Shown here: piece after piece, positions 6,442 through 13,245 of the stretch | How positions within the stretch are numbered: the first letter of the stretch is position 1 | Layout of the letters: each line of letters starts with the position of its first letter | IMG/VR virus record: IMGVR_UViG_3300028025_004714 | Location: 1-33,946 of that record | Length of the DNA stretch: 33,946 nt | DNA from: a virus | Direction: 5' to 3' (one strand) | Program-made: the position numbers and the translations under genes | Notes under the pieces: generated by a model | The model's input: the letters and a program-made list of their open reading frames with translations, nothing else | Told to the model about the DNA's origin: nothing | Databases searched by the model: none

Positions 6442-6871
6442 AACATTGGAAGAATATTTTACAGACTGGGAATCTCATGTATTTGGGTTTGGCTATGGAA
6501 CAGGAGAAATGCATACTATTCCCGCACTTAAAACCCTTTTCAGCAACCTAAAGGACGACCGTTCTTACGATTATAAAGAATTAGAAAAATCTTTCGGAGA
6601 ACTATCCGCTTGGTTGCTTATAAATATTATGTGCCGCGCTGATATTTTTGAATATGGCACATCCCCAAGATATGGGTGGTTAACAACAAAAGGGGAGAGG
6701 TTAAGAGATTTTATAAAAAGAAAGTCAGCGCAAGAGCTTTATACACTTACATGCTGTGACGAAAACAATAATATTTGTTATCCTGATGCATGTAATTGCG
6801 GTGAACACGGTTATGAAGAAGGCAAGGTTTGTCAAAATCCATTCTGGTTGGATAAGTTAGGTGAAGCATGA
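6431..6871 (+). CDS. Conserved phage protein of unknown function (146 aa)
   Basis: The blocks FGFGYGTGEMHTIPALK, ELSAWLLINIMCRADIFEYG and SPRYGWLT form a pattern I recognise from many phage and prophage proteins of similar length with no assigned role. A cysteine-rich tail (CC, C, CNC, C between about 118 and 137) may bind zinc. No signal peptide. It is coupled on both sides: an 11-base overlap upstream and ATGA downstream. Confidence 0.75.
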   Translation: MTAKTLEEYFTDWESHVFGFGYGTGEMHTIPALKTLFSNLKDDRSYDYKELEKSFGELSAWLLINIMCRADIFEYGTSPRYGWLTTKGERLRDFIKRKSAQELYTLTCCDENNNICYPDACNCGEHGYEEGKVCQNPFWLDKLGEA

Positions 6872-7014
6872 GAAAGCTACTACACTCAACGGCACTTTGC
6901 ACAACAATGAAAATTCCTGATGTTTGGAAAGCGATAAAGCATGATGGAACGGTTACAGTACCAAAAGGTAAGAAAATTATTGTCCAAGGGGGTTACTATA
7001 TGGTGATGGAATGA
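6868..7014 (+). CDS. MRKLL microprotein 1 (48 aa)
   Basis: First of three consecutive small genes that each begin with ATGAGAAAGCT and encode MRKLL. This one continues HSTALCTTMKIPDVWKAIK and has only one cysteine. It overlaps the upstream stop by four bases (ATGA). The rest (TVTVPKGKKIIVQGGYYMVM) looks beta-rich. Its shared start, but different body, suggests recombination at the 5' end. Confidence 0.55.
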   Translation: MRKLLHSTALCTTMKIPDVWKAIKHDGTVTVPKGKKIIVQGGYYMVME

Positions 7015-7148
7015 GAAAGCTACTATGTTGGGCAGGCATAAGAAAATGTCCAAGACTTTGTAGAATATTCGACCACCCACCAAAAAAACTATCTATGAAA
7101 AGATGGTTTTGGATATGTGACTGTAATTGTAGAAGAGTTAGAAAATGA
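7011..7148 (+). CDS. MRKLL microprotein 2, cysteine-rich (45 aa)
   Basis: Begins MRKLLCWAGIRKCPRLCR and ends WICDCNCRRVRK: six cysteines in 45 residues and strongly basic. The MRKLLC-W start resembles the small prophage proteins of the DUF1660 type (MKRLLC--GHKW ... C-RCG), which look like miniature zinc fingers. Starts on the ATGA of the previous gene and ends on the ATGA of the next. Confidence 0.6.
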   Translation: MRKLLCWAGIRKCPRLCRIFDHPPKKLSMKRWFWICDCNCRRVRK

Positions 7149-7267
7149 GAAAGCTTCTATGTTGGATGGGGTGGCATGATTGGCATTTGAACTTATGCGA
7201 TTGTAAACGATGCCTTAATAGAGGATGGTGCAAACACTGCGGAAAGGAAAAACTATGCAGAAAATAA
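7145..7267 (+). CDS. MRKLL microprotein 3, DUF1660-like zinc knuckle (40 aa)
   Basis: Begins MRKLLCWMGWHDWHLNLC, followed by C-x2-C (CKRC) and C-x2-C-G (CKHCGKEKLC). This is the closest of the three to the DUF1660 pattern of a tryptophan/histidine start and paired zinc knuckles. It overlaps the following gene by 13 bases. Function unknown; nucleic-acid binding is plausible from charge and zinc ligands. Confidence 0.65.
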   Translation: MRKLLCWMGWHDWHLNLCDCKRCLNRGWCKHCGKEKLCRK

Positions 7268-7545
7268 ACCGTGATAATCTTAAAGATAGCCTTGTTAGAG
7301 CTGAAATATGGAGACCTTCTGAAAATGCAGGTGTTACAAGGCAAGATTATGATCGTTTTGTGGAAGCAGCACAAGCGTTCTACGATATAACCGCGCCTGA
7401 TTATGTGCCAACGCAAGAAATGACAGAAGCTACATCAGATATATTGACTGGTTTTGATTGTGATTACGGAGAGTTTAATTGCTATGATGCCCCAAAGTAT
7501 GCTGATGATATTTTCCGCGCAATGATCGGGGAGCTGGTGGAGTGA
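7255..7545 (+). CDS. Hypothetical acidic protein (96 aa)
   Basis: Soluble acidic protein, helical in the first half (DYDRFVEAAQAFYDI), ending FRAMIGELVE. The ATG at 7255 is chosen for the GGAAAGGAAAAACT ribosome site. A start at 7225 is possible but lies deep inside the previous gene. The next gene's GTG overlaps its stop. No family recognised. Confidence 0.65.
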   Translation: MQKINRDNLKDSLVRAEIWRPSENAGVTRQDYDRFVEAAQAFYDITAPDYVPTQEMTEATSDILTGFDCDYGEFNCYDAPKYADDIFRAMIGELVE

Positions 7546-7733
7546 TTGACGATTATTTACATGATGCACACGATATATTGTGGAACTACCTTGACCAAGA
7601 AAAAGACCTGACCTTTTGCGAACGTCAATTATTAAAAGCAAGTTTTGCCGCGCTGGATAAAGCTTTGTCTTTAATAGAGAAGCGTAAGAAAAAATTGTAT
7701 GGAACTGATCCCGCTAATCGCAAATCGGATTGA
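7542..7733 (+). CDS. Small helical protein, last of the plus-strand arm (63 aa)
   Basis: GTG start overlapping the previous stop. The product is a helical hairpin type (CERQLLKASFAALDKALSLIEKRKKK) with a basic end. Its 3' end overlaps the convergent Rz1 gene by 20 bases. No family recognised. Confidence 0.6.
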   Translation: MIDDYLHDAHDILWNYLDQEKDLTFCERQLLKASFAALDKALSLIEKRKKKLYGTDPANRKSD

Positions 7734-7911
7734 CTTTTTTCTTTGCACATCTGCAATCGAACTTACGCAGCCCCTTAATGTTTAAGTCATCGGGCTGCGT
7801 GACGATACAATAATCACGGATCAACTTTATACTTGGCGCGCAATTCGTCATCATAAGAAGGATCGGAAGCAGCAATATTGACTTTTTCAAGCTCTTCGAG
7901 AAATTTGTCAT
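7714..7911 (-). CDS. Outer-membrane spanin lipoprotein, Rz1-like (65 aa)
   Basis: Starts at MTNFSKSLKK inside the Rz gene in another frame, has a hydrophobic stretch SILLLPILLMMTN and then Cys24 followed by APS, which fits a lipoprotein signal (the -1 Asn is unusual). The mature part is short with YCIVTQPDD and a final NPICD, the type of end common in Rz1 proteins. With Rz it would bridge the two membranes to fuse them after endolysin action. The overlapping-frame arrangement, as in lambda, strongly supports the call. An upstream extension of the frame to 7989 lacks need. Confidence 0.78.
   Translation of the reverse strand: MTNFSKSLKKSILLLPILLMMTNCAPSIKLIRDYCIVTQPDDLNIKGLRKFDCRCAKKKVNPICD
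7765..7800. other. Perfect 9-bp hairpin near the convergent gene ends
   Basis: ACGCAGCCC (7765-7773) pairs with GGGCTGCGT (7792-7800) across an 18-base loop that itself contains CTTAA/TTAAG. It lies just beyond the end of the last plus-strand gene and inside the Rz1 coding region. No run of T follows on either strand, so it is not a textbook intrinsic terminator, but it could slow or protect converging transcripts. Confidence 0.4.
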
Positions 7912-8038
7912 AGGCTTGCACATCCTTTTCTTTCTGCTTGAGGTTTGCTCTGTCTTTACCTGCTTGATACGCAAACCATGTCCTAACACCGGCGAACGTG
8001 GTGACTATGAAGGCTAAAATCACATAAGCGTATGTCAT
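7814..8038 (-). CDS. Inner-membrane spanin, Rz-like (74 aa)
   Basis: One N-terminal membrane helix (about residues 3-20) is followed by a charged coiled coil (DRANLKQKEKDVQAYDKFLE), the usual i-spanin plan. It is short for an Rz (lambda 153). It is encoded just after a small conserved gene and the holin candidate and contains the start of Rz1. Its ATG follows directly on the stop of the upstream gene. Confidence 0.78.
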   Translation of the reverse strand: MTYAYVILAFIVTTFAGVRTWFAYQAGKDRANLKQKEKDVQAYDKFLEELEKVNIAASDPSYDDELRAKYKVDP

Positions 8039-8308
8039 TTAATCAACCTGCCTCATCATAAAAAGATTGCCACGAGAGAACATGAAAGCAGTTTTCTCTA
8101 TGCGCCCGCTACTAGAAGCTACATATTCTTCACCGTTAGCATCATAACCGAATACAACAACCTCTTTTAATCCAGCTTCCCATGCGCCTTTTATAACATT
8201 GTCTACGGGAATATCTTTATTACTCTCACTTCTTATGGTGACCACGTTTTCAGCTAATCCGCCGTTTTTCCAAGTAACAGAATGAAGTTTAGGAACGCTG
8301 GTTTTCAT
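8039..8308 (-). CDS. Conserved small phage protein (89 aa)
   Basis: The second half, with VVVFGYDANGEEYVASSS and FMFSRGNLFMM, resembles a small family seen in alphaproteobacterial phages with a GYD-DGE-Y-ASS strand and a helical end; no function is established. It is soluble, without signal peptide. It sits inside the lysis cassette between the holin candidate and Rz, which may mean only cotranscription. Confidence 0.65.
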   Translation of the reverse strand: MKTSVPKLHSVTWKNGGLAENVVTIRSESNKDIPVDNVIKGAWEAGLKEVVVFGYDANGEEYVASSSGRIEKTAFMFSRGNLFMMRQVD

Positions 8309-8311
8309 CGG

Positions 8312-8566
8312 TTACTTCAAGCTCTTGAAAATTGAACTGGTTGTAATTGTGCGAAGCCATGCGCCAGCAAAAGACATTCCCGCAACGAAATAACCTGAAT
8401 ATTTAACAATTTTACCAGTGCATTCATCCGCGACAATCTGTGCGTCAACAGGTGCATGACAAACCATTTGAAGTGCAATTTCTTTTACAGGAACTCCCTC
8501 AAGAGCAGTTACCAGCCCCAAAAGACCTGTTATCGTAAAGAACGCTATTGTTTTCCATCCTTGCAT
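8312..8566 (-). CDS. Holin candidate, two membrane helices (84 aa)
   Basis: Begins MQGWKTIAFFTITGLLGLV, a start I recognise in small putative holins of proteobacterial phages. Hydrophobic segments lie at about residues 5-23 and 56-74, separated by a loop with two cysteines (Cys36, Cys49). It directly follows the endolysin gene with GAAAGG upstream of the ATG. Holins are defined by context more than sequence, so the call rests on topology and position. Confidence 0.65.
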   Translation of the reverse strand: MQGWKTIAFFTITGLLGLVTALEGVPVKEIALQMVCHAPVDAQIVADECTGKIVKYSGYFVAGMSFAGAWLRTITTSSIFKSLK

Positions 8567-8571
8567 GATGA

Positions 8572-9132
8572 TTACCTTTCGTTTGTTGATAATATTTCGC
8601 CTGTCGGCTTTATAAAAATTTGGCGCACATTTTCAGGCTGCTTCACCTTCCAAATACAACGCCTTGCACTTATTATTCTATCCTTATTTATGGGAACAAT
8701 GCAAACCTTGTCGCTTTGGTTGCCCCCAAGCACGTAGAAGCTTGTCTCGTCCTCTGCGATGTATAATCCTACATGTCCGCCTTGAGGCCGCTCAAAAACA
8801 AGAATATCGCCAAACATTGGAGTATCAACATCGCGCCCAAATTTAAGCCATGATTTCGCGCGCAGGCATATCGGAGGGGGATTGTAAAAGGCGCGTTTTG
8901 CACAAATCCCGATAAAAAGACCGCACCAAGGCATAGAGTCTGAATTGTATTCAATTCCAAGATAATTTTTTATTTCGTTTGCCCACATTAGGATTTGCGG
9001 ATTGCTGGCGTTGCCCTTGGTTTCTTTTGTGCCATAAAGTTTCAAAGCTTCGCGGAAGATCGCGGGCGCAGGCTCTTTTGAAATCCATTCATATTGCTTT
9101 GGAAGATTAAAATTCATTAATCCGCTATTCAT
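8572..9132 (-). CDS. Endolysin, TIGR02594-type NlpC/CHAP-like peptidase (186 aa)
   Basis: Probable peptidoglycan hydrolase. MPWCGLFIGIC places a nucleophile at Cys70, GGHVGLY gives His120, and GGNQSD supplies Asn138 as third residue. This Cys-His-Asn set and spacing match the TIGR02594 family of phage and secreted cell-wall hydrolases. There is no signal peptide, so it would need a holin. The ATG at 9132 is chosen because AGGGTG precedes it and it overlaps the end of the upstream 40-residue gene; the longer frame to 9180 would bury that gene. Confidence 0.83.
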   Translation of the reverse strand: MNSGLMNFNLPKQYEWISKEPAPAIFREALKLYGTKETKGNASNPQILMWANEIKNYLGIEYNSDSMPWCGLFIGICAKRAFYNPPPICLRAKSWLKFGRDVDTPMFGDILVFERPQGGHVGLYIAEDETSFYVLGGNQSDKVCIVPINKDRIISARRCIWKVKQPENVRQIFIKPTGEILSTNER

Positions 9133-9247
9133 TTTCACCCTGTTCCTGTTTGGCCTGATCTTTTTCCTTCTCCTTGCCAATAACTAAATCAGCAACGCCG
9201 AAAATTGCAAAAGAAACCACGGTAAACGCTACTAAGATTCCAATCAT
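9125..9247 (-). CDS. Small one-helix membrane protein in the lysis cassette (40 aa)
   Basis: The ATG overlaps the preceding stop (ATGA) and the frame ends eight bases into the endolysin gene. Residues 1-23 form one membrane helix (MIGILVAFTVVSFAIFGVA), and the tail KEKEKDQAKQEQGENE is highly charged. This one-helix design is typical of pinholins or holin partners, and the double coupling to the endolysin supports a real gene. Confidence 0.62.
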   Translation of the reverse strand: MIGILVAFTVVSFAIFGVADLVIGKEKEKDQAKQEQGENE

Positions 9248-9504
9248 TTGTCTGCCTTTCTGTCGAGCTTATCGTCAATGCTATCAAGTTTATTCATTAC
9301 CCGATCCGCCATGTCTTTGACGTCTGTCTTTGTCGCAAAAGTTTCCGCAGCATGAACTTTATGGGCATGAAAGCTTTTCGAAAGATGATCGACTCTATTT
9401 TCATTTTTTTCAATCTTCGCTAAAACCATGTTCAAAACCCATCCAGTTACGCCAAAACCCGCAGATATAATTATCCCCGCAGCCCACATTAAAACATTTT
9501 CCAT
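9244..9504 (-). CDS. Holin-like protein with one helix and coiled coil (86 aa)
   Basis: A membrane helix at about residues 4-28 (MWAAGIIISAGFGVTGWVL) is followed by a long heptad region to residue 86. First gene of the lysis cassette in transcription order. It could be a holin, antiholin or a membrane scaffold for the next two; there is no decisive motif. Confidence 0.62.
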   Translation of the reverse strand: MENVLMWAAGIIISAGFGVTGWVLNMVLAKIEKNENRVDHLSKSFHAHKVHAAETFATKTDVKDMADRVMNKLDSIDDKLDRKADK

Positions 9505-9513
9505 TTTTATTCC

Positions 9514-11736
9514 TTAACTTGGTGTTATAACGGTGTTCTGTAACCCGAGTGTGTATGTGTCGTTACCCACTGGATAATTAAGTAAATTAGTGATTGTCGT
9601 GGCTGTGTCTGTGGCTGGCGTTCCGGTGTAGCCGGCATCGGAAGATGTGATAAACAAACTTCCATATCCGACATAAACTTCTTGTTGCGGGGCTGTGCCG
9701 ACAGGCAAGCTTGCAAGAGTAGCCGTGATATTACCAGCAGAGTAGGCAACGCTTGATAAGGCAATTTCCGAACCGTTATCAAAGTACCTAATCCCGTAAA
9801 TAGAGCTTGTGGGCGTTAATGCCGTCATTCCCGATGGGAATGTAACAGGAAGCGTCAAAGCCGTACCAACTCTTGTTGCTGTAAGAATTTCAGGGGAATC
9901 AACCGCACCTGTGACAGTCTCACCAAGTACAGAAAGCGTTTTTCTAGTCGCGATAGTACCAAGAACGCTGTAACTCGCGCCTGATGGGTGAATATTATCG
10001 CTACCGAATGTAATGTCATTTTGAGACGGAGCAAGGTGAACATAAGCCAAATCATTAGCCAAATCTTCATGTACACGCTTGACCATGTTGTAATTAACAT
10101 ACGAAGCATCAACCCTAGAAGCAATAGGGCGAATGATGATAGGAACATCCCCTACATGCGCTCTTATTTTAGTGAAATCAAGCAAAGTGTTGTCATAGAA
10201 GTTTTGATATGTGTCAGAAGCATCAGACGCCCCTTGATCCCACATAATCGCTTCAATATTTGCCACTCCAAAAGCTGAACAAATAGCTTTGAATTTTGTC
10301 ATCATCGGACCATCAGATTCATCCGCTGGGTCTACCCAATAAAGCGTCGCATTGTTATCACGACTAACCGCAGAACCATCAACACCAGTATTTAATAACC
10401 AGTTTTCACTTGTTGTCCAAATTCCATCCATAACTGAAACCGCTGCAATTTCCCCTGCATTTTCTTTTGTTTCCGTTGACCTATGTAATCCTCGAGCATT
10501 GCTTTGCCCTGCCGAAACAATACCCTTGTATGTAGCTCCTGCAGGGAACATATCGGGGGCAATTTGTGAAAGTGTGCGATACCTATTATAAACTTTTAGC
10601 GATTTAATCCAGCCACAAAAGCCATCACTTGCGGAGTTTGCCCTACTGCCGAAATATAACCTATTTAACCCCGTAGGAAGACCTGTAAACGCTGTCTCAT
10701 TAGGTTCATAGGACATAGCCCCCGCCATTGTCAGAGCTTCACTGTCACGCCAAGAAATAGCTACAGGGAAACGCTTATTGCGAATAGGCATATGAACGTC
10801 ATTATTTGTCTTATTCGCGCTGGAAATAGCGACACGTCCTCTTGCTTGCCCTTTAGAGGAGCTTTCAAAATACATCCCTATTGTTTCCGCTGAGCTGCCG
10901 CTTGCGTTCAAAACAAACGCGTACTGGTCGGCAGTCGCTGCAATTCTTCCTTGAATAATCTCGGCTACAATACAACCCTGTGAAGCGTTGTAATTCGGAA
11001 TATTAGACGTAAGAACATACCCATAATCCGCCGCGCTTGTCGCGCTTGCGCCTGCAACTTTAATCGGAGGGCTGCACACAGTTTGTTCCTCAAGCTGATT
11101 TAGTCTGAAATAGATATCCCCACCATTTGAGACACTAATACGCATAGTGCGCGCGCTGTTTGTCGGAGTGAAATTCTCTATTTTAATTTCGCCGCTTTCG
11201 CCCGATGTGTGGTTAGAGTCACCTGTAACACTAGACATTGCCCCCGAACTATCATTTAAAAACGCATTAGCCCCCGTTCCAGCAGCAACATAATATTGGA
11301 CTTGCATAGAATGCGGGTTTGTATTTGCAAACGTTCCCCCAATATTAGCAAACTTTGTGCCGCCACCGCCTGAATTGTTAATTCTTATACAAGGTCTTCC
11401 GTCAACGGGGTGATTTTCAATCGTGACCAACCCCACAGACGAACCTGTTACGGTTAAATTTGTTAAATCAGTAGGATTCCAGTTGTAATTCGTACATTTG
11501 TTCGTGACGGGAAGCCACATACGAACGCCAAGATAATCCCCATTCGCGTCATGGTCTTCGATTATTGTATTTGCTGCCGCGTTCTGCCATACACCATCAG
11601 AATCACGGTACATCGAAAGCGCGTCATTACGGGAATAAGTCGCGCTTAAAAGCAAGCCGGTCGAGTCAAAGACGTCCGTGTAAACAGCCACCGCGCCGCT
11701 TTTACTTAACCCTAATCCCAAACCTAATCCCAGCAT
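9514..11736 (-). CDS. Tail fiber or spike with SGNH/SASA-type esterase domain (740 aa)
   Basis: Three regions can be seen. The N-terminus is MLGLGLGLGLSKSGA, a short Gly-Leu repeat. About residues 50-390 are beta-rich and look like concanavalin/LamG-type sugar-binding sandwiches (GFCGWIKSLKVYNRYRT is a typical last strand). Residues 404-605 have the blocks of carbohydrate acetylesterases: AGQSNA with Ser412, IMWDQGASDA at 497-506 and DNIHPSG with Asp580/His583. The last 130 residues look like an Ig-type sandwich. It probably removes acyl groups from a surface polysaccharide during adsorption. It is the last structural gene before lysis. Confidence 0.8.
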   Translation of the reverse strand: MLGLGLGLGLSKSGAVAVYTDVFDSTGLLLSATYSRNDALSMYRDSDGVWQNAAANTIIEDHDANGDYLGVRMWLPVTNKCTNYNWNPTDLTNLTVTGSSVGLVTIENHPVDGRPCIRINNSGGGGTKFANIGGTFANTNPHSMQVQYYVAAGTGANAFLNDSSGAMSSVTGDSNHTSGESGEIKIENFTPTNSARTMRISVSNGGDIYFRLNQLEEQTVCSPPIKVAGASATSAADYGYVLTSNIPNYNASQGCIVAEIIQGRIAATADQYAFVLNASGSSAETIGMYFESSSKGQARGRVAISSANKTNNDVHMPIRNKRFPVAISWRDSEALTMAGAMSYEPNETAFTGLPTGLNRLYFGSRANSASDGFCGWIKSLKVYNRYRTLSQIAPDMFPAGATYKGIVSAGQSNARGLHRSTETKENAGEIAAVSVMDGIWTTSENWLLNTGVDGSAVSRDNNATLYWVDPADESDGPMMTKFKAICSAFGVANIEAIMWDQGASDASDTYQNFYDNTLLDFTKIRAHVGDVPIIIRPIASRVDASYVNYNMVKRVHEDLANDLAYVHLAPSQNDITFGSDNIHPSGASYSVLGTIATRKTLSVLGETVTGAVDSPEILTATRVGTALTLPVTFPSGMTALTPTSSIYGIRYFDNGSEIALSSVAYSAGNITATLASLPVGTAPQQEVYVGYGSLFITSSDAGYTGTPATDTATTITNLLNYPVGNDTYTLGLQNTVITPS

Positions 11737-11739
11737 ATC

Positions 11740-13245
11740 TTAATACTCATATTGAATGTTGACGTTACCCGCATCGAAAGTATCAGGCGTGACCGATGTG
11801 ATACTGATTATATCAGCAACGCCGGCTAAAGCTATATGCCCGTTGCCGGTTGTGACGCTATCAACCGTCCCGGTGTTTGAGGCTGACCAAGTCGCGCTCC
11901 AAAGGAATGTAGCGGCATCGGATAAGGTTAATATCATCGCGCCGTCTACTGTACCTGCCGCCAGAACGCCTACAGCCATATTAAAGCCGTTTGTCTGTGG
12001 CGCACTACCTGAAACACCGATAGCCTGCGCGTAGCCCACATATCCGCTTGTGGATACCGTTGTGACCCCGATCCGGACTAAAAGATTGCTTGTGCCGTTC
12101 GTTGAAACGCCGATAGGTGTAATGATGATTTTCTTTACGCCTGCAGGGATTGCAAATGTCTTGCTTGTGCCGCTTGTCGTTGCCTGCATCGTTCCGTTAA
12201 TCGTTCTAGATTTTGTGGCTTCCTGATCGACATATTCCTTTGTGGTTCCGTCAAAAAGCACAACGTTCTTTGAAAGAGTCGCGTCATAAATAGAGCCGAC
12301 AAATCTTTGTGTGTCGCTAAGCGTAATGTCCAGAGCTTGTGGCACGAAGAAATTGCCTGTGTTGTGTTTAACAACCACGTCACGGCTGGAATTTGCCGCG
12401 CGCAACAAGAGCATTTGACCGCTTTCAATGCCCGCCGTTGTGTCCAGATCGTCCGTTGCCGCAGCCGCTTGAGTGTCAACCGTGTGAACCGTCCCCGTGG
12501 GTGTTATAATCCCCGTGGCGATCGTCAATGCGCCGTCATCCGGGTATTTTACACGCCCATTAAAGACGACCGAACTTGAAAAGGTGTTTGTATTTGTGAA
12601 CGTGTTGGCTTGAGTGAGTTTGACGGTCTGTTCAAGCAATGTGATCCAGTTTGTGCCATCGGAAAACAGAATAACGCCCTCGCCCTGTTCAACCGTTTTT
12701 GTGCCTGCGCCGTCAATCGTTTCTGCTCCGTCCGCGTCAAGTGTCGTTGTTCCGCTGTCTGAATTTTTGACCGCGAATGTAAATCCTTCGCCTGCCTGCG
12801 CCGCCGATAAAAGCGATAATGTTGGGCTTGCAGTTGTGACAATAAGCTGATTTTCATAGGCTGTTGTGATTGTGGTGTTCGTGGAAATATAGACAACTTC
12901 ATCGCCGAAAGCATTGGCGCGAGTTCCTGAAATGTCGTCCAGCGTCCAGAATGTCGCGCCGTCCGCGTCTTTCAAAACAAATTTATATGAGCCATCGCCA
13001 AGCCACACATTACCGTAGCCTTCACTGTCCAGCACAATCGGGTTTGTATTGGATACAGTTTCCGCCGCCGTGGTGTATGTCGTCTTGTTTGTTGTCGTTT
13101 GCGCTTCATAGGTATAGAGCTTGCAGCCTGTGCATGGATCGCCGTTATCATCAAACGCGCGGAACGGTCCTTGCGGCGCAAGCTGGCCGGCATAAGCAGG
13201 AAGTGCGGCAAAGATTAAGAAAAGTGCGAGTAAGATTTTTTTCAT
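11740..13245 (-). CDS. Tail fiber-like protein with N-terminal signal peptide (501 aa)
   Basis: Residues 1-19 (MKKILLALFLIFAALPAYA) are a textbook Sec signal with an AYA cleavage site before Gly20. The next 90 residues contain GCKLYTYEAQTTT, NPIVLDSEGYGNVWL and WTLDDISGT, a module widespread near the start of phage tail fibers. Then follow beta-rich repeats with VILFSDGTNW, a coiled or triple-helix-like linker (TQANTFTNTNTFSSSV) and a C-terminal beta domain. The signal peptide is unexpected for a virion component. Overlaps the upstream ejection gene by four bases (ATGA). Confidence 0.78.
   Translation of the reverse strand: MKKILLALFLIFAALPAYAGQLAPQGPFRAFDDNGDPCTGCKLYTYEAQTTTNKTTYTTAAETVSNTNPIVLDSEGYGNVWLGDGSYKFVLKDADGATFWTLDDISGTRANAFGDEVVYISTNTTITTAYENQLIVTTASPTLSLLSAAQAGEGFTFAVKNSDSGTTTLDADGAETIDGAGTKTVEQGEGVILFSDGTNWITLLEQTVKLTQANTFTNTNTFSSSVVFNGRVKYPDDGALTIATGIITPTGTVHTVDTQAAAATDDLDTTAGIESGQMLLLRAANSSRDVVVKHNTGNFFVPQALDITLSDTQRFVGSIYDATLSKNVVLFDGTTKEYVDQEATKSRTINGTMQATTSGTSKTFAIPAGVKKIIITPIGVSTNGTSNLLVRIGVTTVSTSGYVGYAQAIGVSGSAPQTNGFNMAVGVLAAGTVDGAMILTLSDAATFLWSATWSASNTGTVDSVTTGNGHIALAGVADIISITSVTPDTFDAGNVNIQYEY

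Noticed and set aside
12049-12058. TGTGGATAC resembling a DnaA box, considered because a DnaA domain IV-like protein is encoded.
   Set aside because: Single near-match inside a coding region, with no cluster or AT-rich unwinding element.
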